Below, piece after piece: positions 36,644 to 53,580 of a stretch of DNA of 64,000 nt. Every line of letters begins with the position of its first letter. Position 1 is the stretch's first letter. Position numbers and translations under genes: made by a program. The notes beneath the pieces are model-generated. The model saw nothing but the letters and a program-made list of their open reading frames with translations. It did not search any database and was not told where the DNA came from. The stretch covers positions 51,403,676 through 51,467,675 of the forward strand of contig NC_085875.1 of assembly GCF_034702125.1 (NCBI RefSeq). The letters are read 5' to 3'. The stretch is from Engraulis encrasicolus (taxonomy: Eukaryota; Chordata; Actinopteri; Clupeiformes; Engraulidae).

Positions 36644-37019
36644 ATCCAAAGCACGCAAAACCATCACATCACACAAACACTTAAGACATACTAAGCGTAA
36701 GCTTAGCTGCAGCATCATATGCAAATAAGTGACACACACACACACACATACTGTACACCCCCAAGAAACCAACGACAAACTAACACCACACAGACTAGCA
36801 AGATAATACAAAACACTCAAACTCACTCTCACACAAACACACAGCTCTCACTTCAGCTTCCAATGGAGAATGCAGTAACACATGCATCTGCCTTCTTTCA
36901 CATTCAAAATTCGCTTGACCACATAAACTACTTTCTCAGAGACCAAGCCAAAATCATCACTACAACAGAAGTTACAGAAATTACATTCACAACAATGAAA
37001 TCTTTATCTTTTCAGGGGA

Positions 37020-37127
37020 CCTAGTCAAGGTGGTAGGTGTTTCTTGTCAAGGTGACCGCATTAGCAATAAAGTTCTGGGGGAAATCCTGTGTATGCACGC
37101 ACGCACGCACGCACGCACGCGCGCGCG

Positions 37128-37178
<51 letters not shown>

Positions 37179-37190
37179 GGAGTTTGTCGA
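37020..37190 (-). repeat. Copy pair of 34568-34680 with (CG)/(CA)n
   Basis: AGTCAAGGTGGTAGGTG ... CACACCTGGAGTTTGTC with CGCACG/CA array between. May be the edge of an unidentified ppp2r5e leader exon. Confidence 0.6.
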
Positions 37191-37230
37191 GAATACACGT
37201 GTTTATGGTGTACTCTCCCACAATGGGAAT

Positions 37231-37463
37231 AACATTACACTACAGTACACTACTACACTAACACTTAGCTGACGCTTTTATCCAGAGCGACTTAGTTATT
37301 GACAGGGTATTGGTTACAGTCCCTGGAGCAGTCTGGGGATAGGTGCCTCGCTAAAGGGCACTTCAGTCATGGAGTGCAGAAGGGAGTGGAAGGGTGGGAT
37401 TTGAACCTGCAACTCTCTGATCTGAAGTCCATCTCCTCAACCACTAGGCTACCCGCAGGCACC
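37231..37463 (-). mobile_element. tRNA-derived SINE
   Basis: Full-length-looking: tail ACACTTAGCTGACGCTTTTA at low coordinates and tRNA-like head (AGCCTAGTGGTTGAGGAG, GGTTCAAATCC on the minus strand) at the high end. Confidence 0.85.
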
Positions 37464-37878
37464 AGAGAGCAGGAGTATTATTATAAATGTTCATTATTAT
37501 TATTCTAACAGGAGTAGCTAATGAGAGAGTGGTCTACACTAGCCTGACTCTCGCGAGGGTCTGGACTGAGGGCCTCCGGATTCAGCCTGCTCCCGAACCG
37601 CCGTGTAGCTGAACCAATCAGGGTTTTTCAGAGATGTGAAAGGAGTCAAAATATAACTGAAACGTAGGGGAGAAGGTGAAATATAAGTGAAACGCGACAG
37701 TGGTTTCAGACAACAATGGCCGCTTGCATGGACTACTTTTGAATCTGCATAGTTAAAGTTAGTAGCACCTCATTACAAGTGTCAGACCAGTGTTTCCCCA
37801 ATCATGCACAAGGATTTTTGATAAAAAGCACGCCTTCGTAGACCCACGCGTGAATACTGCCTGTCTGTCTACATCATC

Positions 37879-38419
37879 GGACCCCAAACTAAGGCCCAGG
37901 GGCCGGATGGGGCCTGAAAGGCCCCTTTGACCGGCCCTCCACCTCTCTGCACCTCACCATTTGAACTGGCCCAAAGAAGCAATCCTCACAGAAAAAAAAT
38001 GATAAAATATATATTTTTAAGGATTTTATTTTGTTTATCAACAGGCCTTCCTACAGTTTAATTTTCACTAACCTAGTGTGAATCACAAGTTTCTTGTCTT
38101 GATAGTTTCTCATCTCACTGTAGTATAAACAGGCCTGCCATTTCTTTGTATCACTCATAAACTGTCAATCACCATATTTTTCTAACCTTTCCTTGCTATT
38201 TTACATGGCTGTTATTAGAAAATAAGATACCTGTGGTATTTCAAATTGAACACTACTCACTTCTTTTGCAAATCACTTGTAATGATGAACTATTTTGTGT
38301 TAGAAATTATGGCCTTAACAGGCAGTGGCCTAGTATACAGCCCACATGATTGATCCCGGCCCCTGGTCACAGTCAGGAACGATGATGTGGCCCCCAGAGA
38401 AAAAAGTTTGGGGACCCTT
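37879..38419. mobile_element. Non-autonomous hAT-like element
   Basis: GGACCCCAAACTAAGGCCC start and AGTTTGGGGACCCTTGG end are inverted relatives; GGCCCCTGG words recur internally. Confidence 0.7.
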
Positions 38420-38644
38420 GGTCTACATTATTCATCTCAAGACTTGCAGTATATGGCCTGGGCAAGATACAATGTGAGGATACAACCGTGTTGCAATTGC
38501 CTTGAAAATGAACAACGTATATTTTTGGAGCATACAATCACTTCAACACGCACACACAAACACACAAACTTTTGAAAATACTGGCACCTAAAGGACCTCT
38601 GTTGCACTCTGTGATGAACACAGCAGCATCACACACACAAGCAT

Positions 38645-38648
<4 letters not shown>

Positions 38649-38708
<60 letters not shown>

Positions 38709-38789
38709 ACTGAACACTTCAACTGACACTGAGCGTCTCACACTAAACCATGCCTTCCTCCTAGATCCCCCTTACATAATAGGCCAGCT

Positions 38790-38886
<97 letters not shown>

Positions 38887-39088
38887 AAAGCCAGGGCTGA
38901 GGAGGCAAAGATCCTAAACAGGAAGTCAACAGGCTTTCACAGGAAGTCAAGAGCAGTCTTGAGAGAGCCAATCAGAGCCCCAGAAAGGCAGGCTGATAGC
39001 CAATCATAACCGCGGACAGACAGGCTGGTAGAGAAAGATGATGCACAGCACTGCACCATTCACACACTCTGCACATATGCTGCTAATT

Positions 39089-39179
<91 letters not shown>
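38649..39179. repeat. (CA)n, (CA)n and (TG)n arrays
   Basis: CA at 38649-38703 and 38792-38884, TG at 39093-39179, separated by about 200 nt holding a short duplicated AGCCAATCAxA motif (two CCAAT-box-like words). Confidence 0.95.
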
Positions 39180-39181
<2 letters not shown>

Positions 39182-40120
39182 ACTGATACCAAGTAGTTGG
39201 CAAGTAGCTCCAGTGTGTGTGTTTGTGTACGTGTCTGTGTGTGTTGGTCCACTGGCCCAGACAGACGTTTGTGTGGATGTTGTGCTGCCTTGCTGTGATG
39301 TCGGTCTGTCTGTCTGTCTGTTATTCTGTCTGTTTGTGTCTGCCGTGCTATTAAGGTGCTATGCTGTCATAGAACATGCATAATGTTATAATACTCTGCG
39401 GTTATTGTATGCATGCTGCACTGCAGTACCATAGGGTAACTAAGGAGGTTATGCATGATGTTATCATCACATACACAGAGAGCTGCCAACTGTCAATCAA
39501 TAAAATACGGGCCACTTCATTTTGGTGGGGGTCTGGTGGTCCTCCCCCAGAAACAGACTTTTAAAACATTTTAGCGTCCTGTGTGCGGTGTTATTTCAAC
39601 TCAATAAGAAACCCAGACTTTTGTTTATATGGGACGATTACGCATTTCAAGGGACGGTTGACAACCCTATATATGTTTATTGTGCACATTGTGCCATCAT
39701 AGCATGGATATTGATGATGCTATTACTTGCACATTATTGTGCATGCTGTATTGTCATATTATAATATGCTATACTACTGTTTGCATCCTGCCGTGTCGTA
39801 GGATGAACATATTTACCATGATATTATCTACATTAGCCTACATGATGTGCTGCTGTAAGATAGGGATTTTCATGTTATAACATACATGTTACTGCTCATT
39901 GTGCCGTGATGGCATGGATATGCATGATGTTATGACGTTTACATTCCATATCTAATTGAATGCAATGTGGAGTACTGTGGGTTATTGCTTACAATATAAA
40001 CAATGGCATGCATGTCGTTCTGCAGTAGTGTCTTCATTATTATTTTGTAAGCACATTGGGTTGCTTTATTGCGTATTAAATACACTTGACTTAATTTGTA
40101 CTAGTCCTGGAGAAACCCAG
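39180..40120. other. Upstream region, nothing recognised
   Basis: AT-rich with loosely repeated ATGCATGATGTTAT-type phrases between 39370 and 39960; no exon seen. Confidence 0.5.
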
Positions 40121-40129
40121 ACAGTAGAC

Positions 40130-40272
<143 letters not shown>

Positions 40273-40393
40273 CTGTGTATGTGGTACTACATGAATTTAT
40301 GCACCCTCAGCTGGAAAGTTCAGAAGTCAAGTCCGGGTTTTCGGTTTCAGAGGGCGTCATGGATTTATGGGAATCATCAACAACTACTTTCAA

Positions 40394-40434
<41 letters not shown>

Positions 40435-41599
40435 TTGTCGAGCTGACCCCTGTCCCAATGGATTCGTATGAATCAACAGCTACTCTCTTTTTTTTACAAG
40501 AAGATTTTGGAGGACTGGGCTTTCTTCCAACACTAGACTAGACCATCATTTCATTTAGCCTGAAACACAGTCACTTCGCACAGGACGAATGGGGTGTAGT
40601 TCTAGCAAAGATCAGGAAGGATGGATGGTAGGGTATGGACTAACCGCAACCACGTACCCGTACACTCAACTAGGCCGACCAGGGGGGAGGACTCGGAGTA
40701 GCTAGAACTACGGTATGCCTATGGATCATCATGATTCGATGATTGCTCAGATAGTAGTGCTAGCTCTGACATACGACTAGATAACGGTGGACAGATTATC
40801 TCGTCACATCTCCGTGAGGTAATGCAGGGAACGGGCGGCAAAAACATATCGGAACCATGCCGAAAATAGCTATGAATAAAGCGGGCACATCTAGAGGGAC
40901 GTGTTGAATGAATCACATACCGTACGCTACACCATAACCAACCAACCAAGCAAGCAAACTGGTGGTTTAACGGCCTCTGGGTTAAGCAGCTAGGTAGCGA
41001 CGAGCTAACTTCATCCCTGTTACATCAAATAACGGAATAAGACCCGGAATAGACATGCAATGACGAGTGTCTACTCCATTGACACGTTGTGCTTAGATGG
41101 TGGCATGCGTAATGATTTGTATTGGACAACCCTGAAACAAGACATTGACAGGTCGCCCAAGCGATTGCTGTCCTGGTGTCGCAGGGTAGTGTTTGGCTAG
41201 TGCTAAATCGGCTAGCAGCATTCCATCACCACTACTGCTTTCAAACGTTTGGTGCGGAGCAAGAGGCAGAGACAGCACGGTCGCTTGCTATTCAGTGGGC
41301 TAAAGCTCTAACTACACTAATAGCCAGCTAGCTAGCGAGACACAGCTCACTGTCCTTCAGAAAACAACCATCAGCGAAAAGCTTGACAACTGCGCTTCTA
41401 TTGTTTACACGGCTCACGGGGAGTAAGTGACAGACTGACGTTTGAATCTGATCAGGGTGACAGTGGTAGAACAAGTTCCCAACAAGAGGTAAATTGGCCA
41501 GTTAGCCACCTAGCTACACAGGGGTTGACTAATCAGCCATCCCACACATTTCTAGATGTAACGTTGGGAGCAGAGCAGCAAACGGCTAGTTGGCTAACG

Positions 41600-42480
41600 T
41601 TACCATTAGCTACCAAGCTAGCTACCGAGACGTGCTTCACAAATCTGCAAGTTAGCGCATAAGAAAAGGACAAGCCAGCATTCTTTTTCTTTACCTTGAT
41701 CCTCTGTATGTTGGGTGGCAAATATGTTGGCTTGGAGAGCTCCTTTCAAATCAGTATTTCCACAAAGATGTTTGCAATCCTATGCAATTGGCCTCTTGCA
41801 GTAGCAGCTACACCAGCAGAACAAGCTATCTTGGCCTTTTTGAACAGCCAAACCCAAGTACCTTTTACCTTCTACCGAAATAATCCTCCGTGTCCCATTA
41901 ATAACGAAATACTCATGTGTGATGAGATGCAACTAAACGAATCACATTCCCTGATTGTTTACGGTATCGCCAACTTGCAGCGCAACACAGTGTTTCCTGG
42001 TTATTTTCCTCAAAATGTGTTTAATTTGGGACAATCTCTTTTCACCCTATTGTCAATATTACTGGGCTGAGTCCATGGCACACACAACATCAGACCCACA
42101 GGAACTGCTGGTTGGTTTGGGCCTATAGCCGATGGCCATTGGCCAATTTGAAGAAGAGCAAGGATGTGATTGGATAGTGCATGGCGTCAATCATCAGCGA
42201 AGCGGCGAGGCTGGAAGACGGATGGATAAGGAAAGATAGGTTGAACAGTCAATACTAGGGGAAGAGATTCACAGAAGGGCTGTTTTTTTATGTCAGTGGG
42301 CAGTAGGCGGAGGTGAACTTTAGGAAGGAATGAAGACAAACCCGATGGGCCCAACCCTACCCACAGGACCTGGAGAAAAGTCACATTTTGGGTTAACACT
42401 AAATAAAGATTAGCAGACTCTCGCAGAAACGATGTCGGCTAGCTTTTCCGCGCCGCGTTCTGGGAATGTCTCCTACTATG
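41600..42480 (-). promoter_or_regulatory. Candidate ppp2r5e promoter/leader region
   Basis: On the minus strand CAGAGGATCAAG|GTAAAG at about 41690 is a strong donor consensus. ACATTCCCAGAACGC near 42460 resembles a ZNF143 site next to GGCGCGGAAA (E2F-like). This fits a first exon about 8.6 kb upstream of the first coding exon. No transcript proof. Confidence 0.3.
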
Positions 42481-42599
42481 TGTCTGGAAAGTTGCCACCA
42501 CCAAACATCCCCAAACTCCGACCATGACTCGAGTCCTGCTAGTTTTTATTAGCCATTAAAGCAACAAAGTGGGTTTTAAACATTGTGTAGGCTCGTGCT

Positions 42600-42912
42600 G
42601 TAGATTAGAACCAACAGGCTCAGCTGTTAATGCAATAACTATTGCATTTCGCACTGACAGGCATTTCCACTTACTTTAATTACTTTATTTTTTCATTTTA
42701 TTTTATTCTCAATAGTATTTTACTTTTTTTCTTGTTTTAATTTTTTTATTTTACATTTTAATTATTCTCCTATTTTTAATTCATTGATGCTTTGTTATAC
42801 TTTTCCCACTGTTTTTCTACTGTTTCTATCTGTTTTAATTGTAAAGTGACCTTGGGTATCTTGAAAGGCACTTCAAATAAAATGTATTATTATTATTATT
42901 ATTATTATTATT
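42600..42912 (+). mobile_element. Retroelement 3'-end fragment
   Basis: GTAAAGTGACCTTGGGTATC, GAAAGGCACTTCAAATAAAA then (ATT)n, like the 3' tails of common fish LINE/SINE elements. Confidence 0.45.
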
Positions 42913-43500
42913 GCACATGGGAGTTTGGTTGTTATGTGTAAAGTAGGCTAGATGGCATGAGCGTATCGGTGAGGATTTATATGTAGTAGCCTACAGCATG
43001 GGAGTATGAGTGGAAATAGTATGCGAATATGGTAGTGGCCCTGGGGTAGTGGTATGGGAGTGTTGAGCATGCAAGTTTGGGTGTGCACTTGACAGCGCCT
43101 TTCCTCTGCCACGATTACACTGCAGATACTGTCGTGTGTTCCTGCTTTACTCTCACTTGTTGAACTTCGAGCTGCACTAAAGCAGGACAGAACTGTGATA
43201 AGAGGTAGCAGAGCAGAGTAAGTAGGCCTAGGCCCTATGCCCTTTATTATCCCACAGTGGGGAAAGTCATGTGTTGCAGCAGTAACATACAACTTGTGCA
43301 AAAGTAGACGAGATACAGACGTAGGACCAAGTTGAAAAAAATACATAAGGGATTTATGAAATAGAGATGTTTTAAAAATAGAGATATTTCTGTCTAAATA
43401 CATTAGGAATAGTTTAAAAACACAGAGGTAGTGCAGTGTGGGCAAAGGAAGAAAAAGATTGAATAATAATAAAAAAAATAAAAAGAAGTCTCTGCAGCAT

Positions 43501-43570
43501 AGCATTGTCATCATCATAATCATCACCACCATCATCATCATCATCATCATCATCATCACCATCACCACCA
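43501..43570. repeat. (CAT)n microsatellite
   Basis: ATC/CAT triplets with CAC interruptions. Confidence 0.95.
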
Positions 43571-44630
43571 TGGCTACAGGGATTTGTATGCACGAGTTGG
43601 TAGTAGCAGAGACAGTCTATTAGAAATACAGTGGTGGTGTGAGTTGTAGGCAGGCCTGTGAGTAAATAATAATGATATGTATTATTCATAGTGTAATATC
43701 ACCATAGCCTACTCAAAACAAAATAAAAAATACATAGATAATACAATGCAAAGAACTAAGCCCTGCCATAAACGAAAACAAAAACGTTCGATCTAGATTC
43801 TATTCCACAGAGAGGGCACGTGAAAGGTGAAAGCCCTGTGGCCAGCTGACTTCTTCCACACTTATGGAATGGACAGGAGACCAGCATGCATGGACCACGG
43901 TGGCCAAGCTGTTCTACAAGGTGTAATAAGCTCAATAACACATGAATGTGGTCCATCTACTGTAGAGCTTTGTCTGGATAGGTAGTGTGGAAGTTTTATT
44001 CACTTTTACACACACCTTACTGTAGCTTGTATTAGCTAGTATTTGTTGCCCATATTTTCTTATTTTTTATGTTTATCATACCTTTAGTTACATGTGACAT
44101 TTAGATAGACAACAAAGATGTAATCTTGAGGTTGTGGTCATCATCATCTAATAGAAGAGCCTGCAGTCCTCATTTTTTAAAACGAAATGTCACGTGGGCT
44201 ATCAGCAGGTTTACGACTTCCCGTAGGTTAACTTGGCCAGGTTTATCACTTGACCATGTTACTGGAATTCCACCCAGGTAATAAACACACGTGATCCTTA
44301 ACATTGCTTTAACAAGTGATGTTCTCCAGCCACTCAGGTCTCTGCAGCACACTGGTCTACAGGAGACGAGGACACACACACACACACACCAGGCACTGAC
44401 AAATGAAAGAAAACATTTACCAATTACTTGATGATAAATTATTAAATTAAAATATTTCTATTTTGTGTTCCAAAGAGGAGTGAAACAAGCCATCACATTT
44501 CCAAAAAAATATTTTTATTGTTATTATTGTCTATCCCCACTACTGTCCAGAGCCGTCTGTGCTTGCTCTGCAGCGATGTTTGGCCTCATGAGATGCTCTT
44601 TTGTCAGAAGTTTCTTTGTGTGGTTCGTTT

Positions 44631-44633
<3 letters not shown>

Positions 44634-44678
<45 letters not shown>
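44634..44678. repeat. (TG)n microsatellite
   Basis: About 45 nt TG, followed at 44707 by a C run. Confidence 0.97.
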
Positions 44679-44685
<7 letters not shown>

Positions 44686-45224
44686 AGTATTTTCTGATGT
44701 GAAATACCCCCCCCCCCCCCATATCAAACGCCATTCCTATCTCCTCCACCAAAAGTCCAGATCAACACAATAAAAATAGCGTAAAAATAGAGTAGAAATG
44801 AACATGCTTCATTAAGATCAACACCTGTGCAGAACTTGTGTGTACGGTGAAATACTGCCTTAGCATGCGAGTTTTATTATCTAACCTTCTGTCCTCTCCT
44901 TTTACTTGTGGCTTTGTGCTTCCGTGATGCCTCAGCCTAGCAACGAAAAGTTTTGGAATATGTTACCCACTCAACATCCTGATTGCAAATGTGAAAACTT
45001 TTTAATTGTGCTTTTGCAAGACACTGAATAAAACTTCTATCGCCAATTATGTCTTGCCTTGCATCACAAAGGCCATAAGTAAAAAGGACAGGATGAGAGA
45101 ACAGGAGGTTAGATATTGAAAGAGAGGGGGCGTGGTGGCTCAATGAGATGAGACAGCATACCATAATAACGCTGGCAACCCGGGTTCGATTCCGATCAAA
45201 TTTGCAAGCAAATTTGTTTATCTT

Positions 45225-45890
45225 GGTGTCATTAGATCACAGTAACCCATATCCTTAGTTTGTTTGACTATGATGAGACCATGATAAAGAAATTTGCATT
45301 AGATGGTGTCAAGCATGTGTGGTGGTAAAAAGTGATTTGTACAAAGAAAAGTGCCCCATGCTTAAAGTCAAGCATGGTGGTGGGACTGAAATGGTTTGGA
45401 GCTGTATGGATGCCATCAACAGTAGGAAGCTGAATTTCACCACAAGAAACATGCTTGTCAACATGTACTGTGACTACTGAAGCAGATCATGATACTCTCT
45501 ATAGGATTTCATTCAAATCTCACACACATTCACTTTAGCCAGATGCAGACACAAAATGTAAAAGTTCAATGTAAGGCAAGGATGAAATGCACACTGATGA
45601 CCTCCCTTTTGATCCTTTTCCATTTCTAGACGTTTCGTGTCAACACAGCCCCTTCACAGACACTCTCCCGGAGTTTAACATAGGGGTGTACTCACTTTTG
45701 CACCAACATAACAAATATGTCATTTAAGTTATACGAGTATTGACCTTACTTTTTTGTCGTAAGCTCAAAAGATGCTGTATTACACTTACTCTATGAGCAC
45801 TTTGGGAATAACTTGTGTGTTTAATAAGATATTGTTCAAAATGTTTCTTTTCAACAGGGGTGTATTCATCTTTACTGTGCACTGTATATA
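45225..45890. mobile_element. Tc1/mariner-type transposon remnant
   Basis: KHGGGTEMVWSCMDAI is encoded on + near 45372, the counterpart of the Tc1 KHGGGSVMVWGC core. Downstream GGGGTGTACTCACTTTTGCA and CAGGGGTGTATTCATCTTTA are typical Tc1 end words. Fully degenerate. A tRNA-like head (GGCTCAATGAGATG...GGGTTCGATTCC) sits just before it at 45125-45195. Confidence 0.65.
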
Positions 45891-45899
45891 ACATGTGAG

Positions 45900-46890
45900 C
45901 TGGGCAGTGTTGTACCAAAACGAGTTATATGAACTATAGTTGAAGCACTAGTTCATCATTTGGGAGAACGTGAACTGAACGCATACTATTTACTGCCTGA
46001 TAAATGAACTATGAACTAGTTCATTCTGGTGTCTGCAAACAAACTGAATGTGCCTTCGTCTAACAGGGTGCCGCGGGGTTTTTTTTAGAGTTCAGGTGAA
46101 AACCCTGCAAAAAATACTTCGTAAAGAGCCCCAATTACTATAAGATGACACCAAACACATATATTTTCACTGTTCTGATAAAAATAGAACAATGTTGAAC
46201 AATATGGCTCGCAACAACCTCTTGAAAAAAGAACTATGAACTATTTCATTTTCATAACTATGAACAAACTATTAATTATAACAAATATGAACTTAAAATT
46301 CACTAGTTCATTTGGAAATGTTCCTGTATAAAAAGAACTTTCCCAATCCTGGGTCTCGGTGAGTATTCCTACCCCTCCTTACTTAGGTGAACGGAGGAAA
46401 GAGTATGTCGGTTTGGTTTGAAAAGTGACGGGGACATACATTTGACAGATTTCCCTGGGATGCTACTTTTGAATTGCGCTTGTGGAAAAGTGTCAGGAAC
46501 AATTTCAGGCAATATGGAAAGAGGTATGGACATGTCCGTCCACCCCACCGTCAGTCCACCCCAACCATAACCTAAGGCCACCTGTCTCACGTGGACACTC
46601 AGTTGGGTTGGCAGGGAGCTGTCTGAGGTATCACAGAGGAGTTGATAAAACAACCGTTTAGCACATTTAAAAGCACCAGGTTTCAATAGCCTGTTATATT
46701 AGTACACCTTACATGTTAACACTGTTCAGCACACAGTCAGAACATTTTACAGTTAGTGTTCATAAGCTAGTCAGGCTAACATGAACATATGGGGACAGAA
46801 ATGGGTTTGCTGCTACTGTGGTGATCGCAGTAGTGAGAGACACACAGTAGAGTATAGTAGCGCTTCTACCACTGATGAGCTGTGGCCGAG
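45900..46890. other. Wdr89-ppp2r5e intergenic, nothing recognised
   Basis: Contains repeated GAACTA phrases (45945-46330, probably an old hAT-like fragment) and no exon. Confidence 0.5.
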
Positions 46891-46904
46891 ATACAGACCT
46901 GTCT

Positions 46905-47046
46905 GTCTGTCGGTCTGTCTGTCTGAGCTTATATATTGACCTGTCTTCCTCAGATGAGCTGTGGCTGAGCTAGCTGTCTGTCTGTCTGTCTGTCTGTCTC
47001 AGGTGAGCTAGGGGTGATTGTCCTGCCAGTCAGTCCGTCTGTCTGA
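46905..47046. repeat. (TCTG)n tracts
   Basis: Two GTCTGTCTG runs with GATGAGCTGTGGC duplicated between, just downstream of the wdr89 stop. Confidence 0.9.
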
Positions 47047-47054
47047 ACCTAACG

Positions 47055-50259
<3,205 letters not shown>

Positions 50260-50306
50260 AGAAACCCACAGACACTCAACTACCCCAGACCCAGGCAGCT
50301 CACAGG

Positions 50307-50890
50307 CTGAAGACACAACACAGAAACACTGAACATTACAATACAGATCATTATAATCCACAACACAGAAACACTGAGCATTACAATACTGCTAATTCTA
50401 ATATATATGAACATTGGCTGATAATACAAAATAATACACAAACTTGACGGATAGGCACATGACGAAAGGCTTTTCGATTTAACACAACACAGTGGCACAT
50501 CCATAAGGCAGATAGTTAAAACACAACACAGAAACACTGACCATGAATATGGCTGAAGACACAAAATAAAATAAAAAACACTGAACATCCATGGGTGATA
50601 AAAATTCAACAGAGAGAAACACTGACCATCAATAAGAAGAATAAATATCTATCAGCCTTATGGATGTTTCTGTGTTGTCTAAAAAAACACAACACAGAAA
50701 CTCTGGCCATCATATGGGTGATAATAAAACACAATCAGAAACCCTGAATATTAAGACTGATAGACACATATACACGATAAGCTTTTAGATTTGACACAAT
50801 AAGGCTGATAGTAAAAACACAACAGAGAAACACTGACCATTAATATGCTGATATCACAACACAGAAACACTGATATCATCCATAAACATA
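50307..50890. repeat. Diverged tandem repeat of a wdr89 acceptor-region unit
   Basis: The unit CACAACACAGAAACACTGA-CAT recurs about eight times. GGCTGAAGACACAA at the true acceptor (50305) recurs at 50550, so the splice-acceptor neighbourhood itself has been copied upstream. Confidence 0.8.
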
Positions 50891-50902
50891 AATAGTCTAG
50901 GC

Positions 50903-51244
50903 CAGTGGTTCCCAACCTTTTTTTTCAGGGACCCATATTTTTACCATTGTAAGCTATGGTGACCCAATCGCGCGAGCGGGCGCACGAGAGGGAGTCACAT
51001 GATACTCATTAATTAACATTTTATTCCTGAATTTGTCTTCTGTCAAATATTGAATAACTGTTTCATGTAGGCTACATTGTGTTGCTTCAATGCATATACT
51101 AGTTTAAATGCTTTGTCATTTATTCAACATGGACTATATATGGTATTAAAATGCATCCCCTTAAACTCAAGAGGGCTTCGCGACCACCTGTGGATCTTTG
51201 GCGACCCACAGGTTGGGTCCCGACCCATAGGTTGGGAACCACTG
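50903..51244. mobile_element. 342-bp hAT-like MITE with exact 8-bp TSD
   Basis: Ends CAGTGGTTCCCAACC / GGTTGGGAACCACTG, flanked by GTCTAGGC (50895-50902, 51245-51252). Inserted in the left arm of the foldback; the right arm shows the empty site. Confidence 0.95.
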
Positions 51245-51339
51245 GTCTAGGCAATGGGTGCAATATAATGGGAGAATCGCTCGGAAGGTGATAAAAGCGT
51301 GAAACTTGGCACAAATGTTCATTAGGACATGCTTATTAA

Positions 51340-51950
51340 TTTCAGGGGTGGAGCCACTCAGAATTCAGCGTTGCCTAGCAACGGTTGCTAGGTGAAGCAT
51401 CTTCCTTAGCAACCAGAATCAGAAATACAGTTCCCAGCAATTTTGTGGTGTTATGATGTCTAAATATTGACTCCTTGCCCTAATATTACTTAATATTAGG
51501 GGTGGACCCACTCAGAATTTATTGCTGCCTAGCAACCGTTGCTAGGTAAAGCATCTTCCTAAGCAACCAGCATCAGTAGTACAGTTCCCAGCAATTTTGT
51601 GATTTTATGATGTCTAAATATTGACTCCTTGCCCTAATATTACTTAATATCAGGGGTGAAGCCACTCACAATTTAATGTTCCCTAGCAACCGTTGTTAGG
51701 TAAAGCATCTTCTTTAGCAACCAGCATCAGTAATACAGTTCCCAGCAATTCTGTGGTGTTATGATGTGTAAATATTAACTCTTTGCCAAAATATCACTTA
51801 ATATCAGGGGTGGAGCCACTCAAAATCCAGTATTGCCTAGCAACAGTTGCTAGGTAAAGCATTTTCATTAGCAACTAGCATCAGTAATACAGTTCCCAGC
51901 AATTTTGTTGTTATGTCTAAATATTGACTCCTTGCCCTAATATCACTAAA
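51340..51950. repeat. ~150-bp tandem units, left arm
   Basis: Four units with GCCTAGCAACNGTTGCTAGG (itself palindromic), CTTAGCAACCAG and CAGTTCCCAGCAATTTTGTG. Confidence 0.93.
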
Positions 51951-51959
51951 ATAATGCAT

Positions 51960-53580
51960 CATAAGGCTTCAAATACTGCAATATGTATGATTATGACCTT
52001 TCATAATCAATGAACTTTCCTGAGCAACAAACAACAACACAGTTTTTAATCAGTTCTGTGGTATATGTGTATCTTGACTTATATCACTGTATTAATACAT
52101 TAAAAGGTTATATAGCAACTTGTGTCATTGTGACTCCTTTGGTGTCATTCTAGAAACCACAAAGCATTGCAATTATGTGAATATTATTCTCACTTAAGTT
52201 TTTCTTGAACACATTTCTAGTAATGAGGGGCTTTAAGTGTTCAAGTCAGGCCTCTCTTTATTTCACGGCATTTTACATGTGCCTACTGCATACTGATCAT
52301 TCAGAGCACAAATTTACAACTTTGGAAAGAAAGATGCCTGCATGAGCAACATCATTTGCCTGTGTTGTGTCAAATGACAAAGTGAGTATTGACATCCTAA
52401 ATGGATTATGTGTTACAAATCATTTAGACAACTGTAACATGTTTTCAAAATGAATGGAGTCTGTCTAAAATTATATGGTCTAATAGCAGCAGATTATAGT
52501 CATGAAATGCAAAGAAATGTTTTTCTCTTAACCAATAGTTGTCAGGTTAGCAGTTGGTTACAATCATGGGTACTGTTTGCCTATTACTATAAGTATAAGT
52601 ATAATTATTTTTTGTATATTTAAAACTAACAAACTATGTATGTGCTGTTACACTAGTCTGGACACACTCATAATTCTTGTGATGAACAAAATTTTGCTTT
52701 GTGGATTTATAAAAGTACTCTAACTCAGACTGACTGAATTTTGCCTTCAAGTCACCTTGTCTATGTATTGATGGTGTATGTGGGCCAACTGTAATACAAA
52801 TTTGCAAAGATCTTGCGGCCTAATGGCCGAAGTGGTTCCGTGGACCAAATTTGGTCCCCTGGCCTGAGTTTCACATCCTTGTCTTAACTTAATTCTTACT
52901 GTATTTACACTGAACCTTTATCAAATGGAATAGAAGCTTTAACAGTGCTGTACTGTTTCTCTATCCAAAAACCTACTGACGTACCATTCTATCATTAACC
53001 TGATTATTGCAATGTGTACAAAATATATAATTTCATTGCCAAGTGCTTAGGCATCGCATTGTTACAGTCATCTTTCTGTGCCAGTTCATGACAGTTCTTG
53101 GGGCTCAAACTCTCTTCAGCCATATATGAAGGTGTGGAAAACACTCTTATTAACCTTATCCTTACTTAACCTTAACCTTAATGGGCTGAATCTAGACAAA
53201 AACAGACAATCTGGGTTTGAATGAGTGCTTAAGCCACTGCTGCCTACACAGTATCAGTTGTGTTGTCTTAGCCTGGGAAATCCTATGTTGCTTTGCACAT
53301 TCCAGTCTGAAAAGCTTGCATGGATTCTATCTCTCAGTGAGGCAACTAGATCTTGGGGGCCAATCAGCAAGTGGGGAGGGGTGGAAAGATGATGACGTGC
53401 ATTACAGTACTTGACAAACGGAAGCTTTCCGTTTGTTTCAATGTACAGTAACTGACACAATTGGCTATGGGTTACATACTATATAGACCAAATGATAACA
53501 CTTAATGATAACAGCAAATAAATCACAAATCAAAGCAATCACAAACCACTCCTCTCTATGAGAAATCAGTAGGCGGTCTA
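51960..53580. other. Left-arm-specific DNA, nothing recognised
   Basis: About 1.6 kb of AT-rich sequence with no counterpart in the right arm and no exon. Confidence 0.5.
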
